64,000 nt of DNA from Ruminococcus sp. XPD3002 (GTDB lineage: Bacteria > Bacillota > Clostridia > Oscillospirales > Ruminococcaceae), in contig FPJT01000002.1 in assembly GCA_900119535.1 (NCBI GenBank), positions 1 through 64,000 on the forward strand, read 5' to 3'. Both the position numbers and the translations under genes were made by a program. Shown here piece by piece: positions 59,280 through 64,000 of this stretch (its first letter is position 1; each line of letters opens with the position of its first letter). The notes beneath the pieces are model-generated. The model made no database searches, had not been told where the DNA came from, and worked only from the letters and a program-made list of their open reading frames with translations.

Positions 59280-62207
59280 TTATTTCTGTTCCATTGCCGC
59301 AACAAGGCTCCTGAGCCTTATCTTAGCGGCGCCGAGATTGTTTATCTCGTCTATTTTCAGCTGAGTATACAGCTTGCCTTTGCTTTCAAGTATAGTACGA
59401 ACCTCGTCACCTGTAACGGCATCGATTCCGCAGCCGAAGGATACGAGCTGGATGAGCTGCATATCGGGCTGAGTTGTTACGTACTCTGCGGCACGGTAAA
59501 GTCTTGAATGGTAAGTCCACTGGTTGAGGACTCCGAGCTTTGGTGTGTGGGACAGCTGAGCAACGCTGTCCTCAGTTATAACAGCCATGCCGAGACTTGA
59601 TACCAGCTTGTGTATGCCGTGGTTTATCTCCTTGTCGATGTGATAAGGTCTTCCTGCGATGACGATTATCCTTCTGCCCTCTTTACGCGCCTGACGTATT
59701 ATCTCTGCGCCCTTTGCGGATATATCGGCGTGGAAGCGGTCAAGAGCAGCGTAAGCTTTGTCGACTGCGGCAGGTATCTTGCCCTTGATGTTGAATCTGC
59801 TGAGGGACTTGGCAAGAACCTTTATCACGTTCTTGCGGATATTGAGGTCCATATACGGATGTATGAAGTTGTTGTCGTTAAGACGGGGATTATTGGCTAA
59901 AAGAAGCTCGGGGTAGTATGCGACTACGGGACAGTTGAAGTGGTTGTCGGAGTTGCCCTCGTCCAGATTGTAGCTCATGCAGGGGTAGAAAATGAAGTCT
60001 GCGCCCTTGTCGAGAAGGTTCTCGATATGACCGTGAGTGAGCTTTGCAGGGTAGCACACGGTATCCGAAGGGATAGTGTGCTGACCGAGGTAATACATAT
60101 CTCGTGAGCTTTCGTCCGAGAACACGGTACGAAAACCGAGCTCGGTGAACAGTGTATGCCAGAAAGGCATCTGCTCGTAGAAGCTGAGTGCAAGGGGAAG
60201 TCCCACTGTTCCGCGGGGATACTCGGGCTGTCCCTCGTTTTCAAGGGCAAGTATGCTGTTGTACTTGTACTCGTAGAGGTTCGGGACTGTATTCCTTCCT
60301 GCCTTTCCGCCGCCCTTTTCGCAGCGGTTGCCTGAGATGAAGTTGCGTCCCTTGCCGAAGCTGATGATGTTGAGCTGACAGTTTGCGGTACATCCTCCGC
60401 ACTGTGCGGAGCGTGAGGTATAGGAGAAGTTGTCAAGTTCGGCTTTGGAGATAAGTGAGGAGTCTCCGACGGAGTGCTCCTTTGCGTAGAGAGCGCATCC
60501 GAATGCGCCCATAAGTCCCGAGATAGCTGGACGGATAACGTTTCTGCCAAGTTCCTTTTCAAAGGAGCGGAGCACGGCATCGTTCAGGAAGGTACCGCCC
60601 TGAACTACTATATTCTTACCGAGGTCGTCGGGAGAATTTGCACGTATTACCTTATATATGGCATTCTTGATTATTGAAGATGAAAGACCTGCGGAGATGT
60701 CCTCTACTGTGGCGCCGTCCTTCTGAGCCTGTTTTACGGAGCTGTTCATGAATACGGTGCAGCGTGAACCGAGGTCAACAGGGTGCTTTGCGAAGAGTCC
60801 AAGCTGTGAGAACTCCGCAATATCGTATCCGAGAGCCATAGCGAAGGTCTGTATGAACGAACCGCATCCCGAGGAACATGCCTCGTTGAGCATGATGCTG
60901 TCGATAGTCTTGTTCTTTATCTTGAAGCACTTGATGTCCTGTCCGCCGATGTCTATGATGAAATCAACGTCGGGACAGAAGTAAGCAGCAGCCTTGAAAT
61001 GGGCAACAGTCTCGACTATACCGTGGTCAACGGCAAGACCTGCCTTTATGAGATCTTCACCGTAGCCTGTTACTGCACTGCCCTTTATGACGATATCGGG
61101 GTTCATCTCGGAGTAGATGCACTTTACCTGATCGGCGATCTTGTCCAGAGGCTGTCCCTGATTTGAGGAGTAGTGGTGATAGAGGATGCGTCCGTCATCG
61201 GTGATGAGTACGAGCTTTGTGGTTGTAGAGCCTGCATCTATACCGAGGTAAGCATCGCCCTTGTATGTACGTATATCGGCGTAACCGAGGTCGAATTTCT
61301 TGTGACGGCTTATGAACTCGTCATACTCAGCCTGAGAAGCGAAAAGAGGTTCACCTGTAACGATGTTGTCCGAAGCCTTTGCGTTGATTATCTTGTCGAT
61401 AAGGTCGGAAATACCGCATGGCTGTGAAGTCTCACGGGCGTATATCGAGCATCCGTAAGCTACGAAAACAGGAGCTTCATCGGGGAATACAGCGTGTTCC
61501 TCATCAAGACCGAGAGTTCTTACGAAGGCTTTTTTCAGTCCCCGCAGGAAGAAAAGAGGTCCGCCGAGGAATAGCACCTTTCCCTCGATAGTACGTCCCT
61601 GAGCGAGTCCCGAAACGGTCTGATCCACAACTGCCTGGAAGATACTTGCGGCAACGTCCTCACGTCTTGCGCCCTGATTGAGAAGCGGCTGTATATCGGA
61701 CTTTGCGAAAACTCCGCAGCGTGAAGCGATAGGGTATATCTTCTGTGCACGGAGAGAAAGCTCGTCGAGTTCGTCTGCGGTTATGCCGAGAAGTGTAGCC
61801 ATCTGGTCTATAAAAGCACCTGTACCGCCTGCACAGGAGCCGTTCATACGCTGTTCCACACCGCCTGTAAGGAAGATTATCTTTGCATCCTCACCGCCAA
61901 GCTCTATCACAGCATCCGCATCAGGCTGTTTTTCCTTTACCGCAAGGAAAGCTGCATGAACTTCCTGAACGAATGGTATTCCGGCAGAATTAGCAAGTCC
62001 GAGACCTGCCGAGCCTGTTATACATACAGTGAATTCCTCATCAGGGTAATCCGCTCTGATTATTTTCAGCTGATCTGTCACGGTCTCTTTGACCTTTGAA
62101 AGGTGACGCTGATATTTAGAATAAACGATATTTCCGTCGGTATCAGTTATTACCGTTTTGACGGTAGTAGAGCCGACATCGATCCCAAGTGAGTATCTGT
62201 TCGCCAT
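59280..62207 (-). CDS. 2-hydroxyacyl-CoA dehydratase activator-type ATPase, duplicated, with HgdB-like C-terminus
   Basis: 975 residues from the ATG at 62207 with GAGGTG upstream. Two BcrAD/BadFG ASKHA ATPase domains lie in tandem (about 5-260, GIDVGSTTVKTVI; about 320-590, GIDAGSTTTKLVLI), each with Cys residues that can hold the bridging [4Fe-4S] cluster (NGSCAGGTGAF, SRCGVF; NEACSSGCGSF, SRCTVF). A COG3580-type region follows, with CGGCTANCQL and TIPSDTVCYPAKLTHGH. Known relatives use ATP hydrolysis to push an electron to a dehydratase. With the next gene it makes up the usual fused protein, here divided. Substrate unknown. Confidence 0.85.
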   Translation of the reverse strand: MANRYSLGIDVGSTTVKTVITDTDGNIVYSKYQRHLSKVKETVTDQLKIIRADYPDEEFTVCITGSAGLGLANSAGIPFVQEVHAAFLAVKEKQPDADAVIELGGEDAKIIFLTGGVEQRMNGSCAGGTGAFIDQMATLLGITADELDELSLRAQKIYPIASRCGVFAKSDIQPLLNQGARREDVAASIFQAVVDQTVSGLAQGRTIEGKVLFLGGPLFFLRGLKKAFVRTLGLDEEHAVFPDEAPVFVAYGCSIYARETSQPCGISDLIDKIINAKASDNIVTGEPLFASQAEYDEFISRHKKFDLGYADIRTYKGDAYLGIDAGSTTTKLVLITDDGRILYHHYSSNQGQPLDKIADQVKCIYSEMNPDIVIKGSAVTGYGEDLIKAGLAVDHGIVETVAHFKAAAYFCPDVDFIIDIGGQDIKCFKIKNKTIDSIMLNEACSSGCGSFIQTFAMALGYDIAEFSQLGLFAKHPVDLGSRCTVFMNSSVKQAQKDGATVEDISAGLSSSIIKNAIYKVIRANSPDDLGKNIVVQGGTFLNDAVLRSFEKELGRNVIRPAISGLMGAFGCALYAKEHSVGDSSLISKAELDNFSYTSRSAQCGGCTANCQLNIISFGKGRNFISGNRCEKGGGKAGRNTVPNLYEYKYNSILALENEGQPEYPRGTVGLPLALSFYEQMPFWHTLFTELGFRTVFSDESSRDMYYLGQHTIPSDTVCYPAKLTHGHIENLLDKGADFIFYPCMSYNLDEGNSDNHFNCPVVAYYPELLLANNPRLNDNNFIHPYMDLNIRKNVIKVLAKSLSRFNIKGKIPAAVDKAYAALDRFHADISAKGAEIIRQARKEGRRIIVIAGRPYHIDKEINHGIHKLVSSLGMAVITEDSVAQLSHTPKLGVLNQWTYHSRLYRAAEYVTTQPDMQLIQLVSFGCGIDAVTGDEVRTILESKGKLYTQLKIDEINNLGAAKIRLRSLVAAMEQK

Positions 62208-62480
62208 ATTACACCTCAATAATTATATTCTGAGCATAAAAATACATAATACATTATACAACATAATTCTGAAAAAATAAAGGGTTTTCACACAATTTTC
62301 GTATTTCCCGATATTACGTTGATAAAGCTGTAAATTTTTTGTAGTTTATGACGATATGGCGCTGAAAAAATGTATTCAAGGGGATTTTCTGCAAGAGAAG
62401 GCGTCCCTTCCGGGTTCTGTGATGATCATGAGGAAGAGCGGTTACAAACAGGGAATTTCTGTTACAATTTAAATTTGATG

Positions 62481-62509
62481 TTGCCAAGCACCGTTAAAAT
62501 ATGTATAAT
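62481..62509 (+). promoter_or_regulatory. Promoter of the lipoprotein gene
   Basis: TTGCCA (62481-62486), 17 bp, TATAAT (62504-62509), 45 nt before the start codon. The rest of 62208-62480 is AT-rich and shows no other clear feature. Confidence 0.65.
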
Positions 62510-62554
62510 TATAAAAGAAAGAATAACTATCCCCATGAAGCGGAGGTAATAAAG

Positions 62555-63253
62555 ATGAATATGAACAGGGTTAAAGCCTTTGCAGGTTCGGCACTTGTAC
62601 TGATTTCGGCAGTTCTTTGCAGCTGCGGAGCTAAAAATACAGAGAGAAAGCGTCCCGTGACCGACAGCGGACTTGCTGTATTTACGGATGCACCCACAAC
62701 TGCACCGCAGCAGACTGTTCCGCAGGTCGATAACGACTACGATCAGACAAAGGACGACTACTATTACAATGATGAGAGCGACTACTATCAGCAGGAAACT
62801 ACTGCCGTGACCACTAAGAAGAACAAGAAAAACAAATCATCGTCCACAACAGCGGCAGCTTCCAAGAATAAAAAGAACAAGAAGAACAAGAATACCACTA
62901 CTGCCGCAGAGGAGTATGAGTCTGCCGAGACCTACACCGAAGCATGGACTGAGTTCGATGATAAAAACTATGTGGAATATCACTTCCGCAATCAGAAGCT
63001 CCTGAACCAGCATTTTGAGAAGCACGGCGGAGAGTTCAGGAAGGACTTCGGCTATCAGAACGCCGAGGAGTACGAAAAGGGTGCAAGCGACGTTATCAAC
63101 AATCCCGAGGCTCTCCATAAGACAGAAGCTGAGGACGGCGACGGAGTTTACTACATCGAAGCTACCAACGAGTTCGTGATACTCTCCACAGACGGTTATA
63201 TCCGTACTTATTTCCGTCCCAACGGCGGACTTGATTACTATAACAGACAATAG
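62555..63253 (+). CDS. Lipoprotein with a toxin-nuclease-like C-terminal domain
   Basis: 232 residues from the ATG at 62555 (GGAGGT upstream). The signal peptide ends in LCSC, a lipobox, so Cys is lipidated. A long low-complexity spacer follows (Thr/Pro, Asp/Tyr and Lys/Asn runs, about 30-130). The last 95 residues (HFEKHGGEF, FGYQNAEEYEKGASDVI, VYYIEATNEFVILSTDGYIRTYFRP) resemble C-terminal RNase toxin domains of the Barnase-EndoU-like superfamily seen in polymorphic toxins and phage head proteins, with His, Thr and Arg/Tyr in the right order. No immunity gene is evident. A non-toxic role is possible. Confidence 0.6.
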   Translation: MNMNRVKAFAGSALVLISAVLCSCGAKNTERKRPVTDSGLAVFTDAPTTAPQQTVPQVDNDYDQTKDDYYYNDESDYYQQETTAVTTKKNKKNKSSSTTAAASKNKKNKKNKNTTTAAEEYESAETYTEAWTEFDDKNYVEYHFRNQKLLNQHFEKHGGEFRKDFGYQNAEEYEKGASDVINNPEALHKTEAEDGDGVYYIEATNEFVILSTDGYIRTYFRPNGGLDYYNRQ

Positions 63254-63267
63254 CAAGAGGTGAGAAA

Positions 63268-64000
63268 ATGAATCCGAGATTGCCGTATCTCCGAGATAAG
63301 ACTTCAAAGCTGACTTCCTCCCCGGGAGTCTATATAATGAAGAACAAGGAGCTTGCTATAATCTATATCGGCAAGGCTAAGAACCTTAAAAACCGTGTTA
63401 CCAGCTATTTCCGTGAGAATCCCGACCATACCCCGAAGGTAGCTGCTATGGTGTCGAATGTCTACGACTACGACTTTATAGTTACGGACAGCGAATTCGA
63501 GGCGCTGCTGCTGGAATGCAGCCTTATAAAACAGCACAAGCCGAAGTATAACATCCTCCTCAAGGATGACAAGGGCTATCACTACATCCGCATCTCCGAC
63601 GAGGAGTATCCCCGTATCACCAACGAAAAGAACAATAAGGCTTCGGGCAGATATCTCGGACCGTACACCAGCGGCTTCATCACCAAAGAAGCTGTAAGCG
63701 AGGCGAACCGTGTTTACATGCTCCCCACTTGCCGAAGACGTTTTCCGCAGGATTTCGGCAAGGAGCGTCCCTGCCTCAACTATCATATCAAGCTATGCAT
63801 GGGAGTCTGCCGCGGAAAAATTTCCGCAGAGGACTACCGTGAGACTGTGGAACAGGCAGTGGACTTCATAAAAACAGGAAGCGCACAGTCCGTTGAACGC
63901 ATGGAAAAGGAAATGGAAGAAGCTGCCGAACGCCTTGAATTTGAAAAGGCTGCAATGCTCCGTGACCGCATAGCAGCTGTCCGCAAGGCTTCCGAGAAAC
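63268..64000 (+). CDS. uvrC: Excinuclease ABC subunit C, 3' end beyond window
   Basis: The first 244 codons are visible, with GAGGTGAG before the ATG. The N-terminal GIY-YIG nuclease (SSPGVYIMKNKELAIIYIGKAKNLKNRVTSYF, 18-49) makes the 3' incision in nucleotide-excision repair. KQHKPKYNILLKDDKGYHYI, the Cys-containing RPCLNYHIKLCMGVC segment and the start of the UVR motif (ERLEFEKAAMLRDRI) follow. It begins 14 nt after the lipoprotein gene stops. Confidence 0.97.
   Translation, partial: MNPRLPYLRDKTSKLTSSPGVYIMKNKELAIIYIGKAKNLKNRVTSYFRENPDHTPKVAAMVSNVYDYDFIVTDSEFEALLLECSLIKQHKPKYNILLKDDKGYHYIRISDEEYPRITNEKNNKASGRYLGPYTSGFITKEAVSEANRVYMLPTCRRRFPQDFGKERPCLNYHIKLCMGVCRGKISAEDYRETVEQAVDFIKTGSAQSVERMEKEMEEAAERLEFEKAAMLRDRIAAVRKASEK

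Noticed and set aside
1..64000. tRNA or rRNA genes
   Set aside because: No cloverleaf with TTCGANTC-type T-loop and no rRNA segments were recognised; small or divergent tRNAs could still be missed by eye.

Overview
The window looks like a chromosomal segment of a rumen or gut Ruminococcus, close to R. flavefaciens. It carries several secreted proteins with dockerin modules (a CBM22/GH10/GH43 xylanase, a CE15 esterase, a CotH-kinase protein, a giant leucine-rich-repeat protein and a tandem NlpC/P60-like protein). It also has low-GC Firmicutes gene orders: ylxM-ffh-rpsP-khpA, SRP RNA-TPR-dnaX-ybaB-recR, and hrcA-grpE-dnaK-dnaJ with a perfect CIRCE. Promoters are of the sigma-A type, many at or near consensus with 17-bp spacers.

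Layout. 1-420: 5' part of a double-glycine-leader peptide gene. 419-12808: hemicellulose locus, with an AraC-type regulator divergent from the xylanase, then the CE15 esterase and a dockerin/CotH protein. 13050-22020: polyphosphate kinase, AIM24 protein, PS synthase, purine nucleoside phosphorylase, VanY-like peptidase, zinc-ribbon repeat protein and MscL. 22100-24191: small membrane protein, flippase and a second double-glycine peptide. 24436-26837: SRP/ribosome genes. 26882-37198: CorA, a FliB-like protein and a 2673-residue LRR-dockerin protein. 37555-42555: glycosyltransferase, sugar-binding-GGDEF protein, zinc-ribbon and TPM-domain proteins. 42701-46342: SRP RNA, TPR protein, dnaX, ybaB, recR. 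46620-48078: ECF sigma and candidate anti-sigma. 48209-53155: heat-shock operon. 53688-54632: LysR regulator. 54888-62207: NlpC/P60-dockerin protein, psd and a split 2-hydroxyacyl-CoA dehydratase activator-type system. 62555-64000: a lipoprotein with a toxin-nuclease-like C-terminus and the start of uvrC.

Two signals stand out. First, two unlinked small genes for peptides with LSxxE-x-IxGG leaders share the same promoter architecture: a pair of 9-bp imperfect direct repeats separated by 12 bp, just upstream of the -35. This suggests one regulator (LytTR-like geometry) controls a secreted-peptide regulon. Second, three families of modular palindromic intergenic elements recur in the window. 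Families A and C begin at the transcription start of their downstream genes, and family B lies between convergent genes. Several stems differ in sequence between copies but keep base pairing, which points to structured RNA leaders or tails, or to structured mobile elements.

All calls come from reading the sequence. No database search or folding program was run, so family assignments rest on recognised motifs, and domain limits are approximate.
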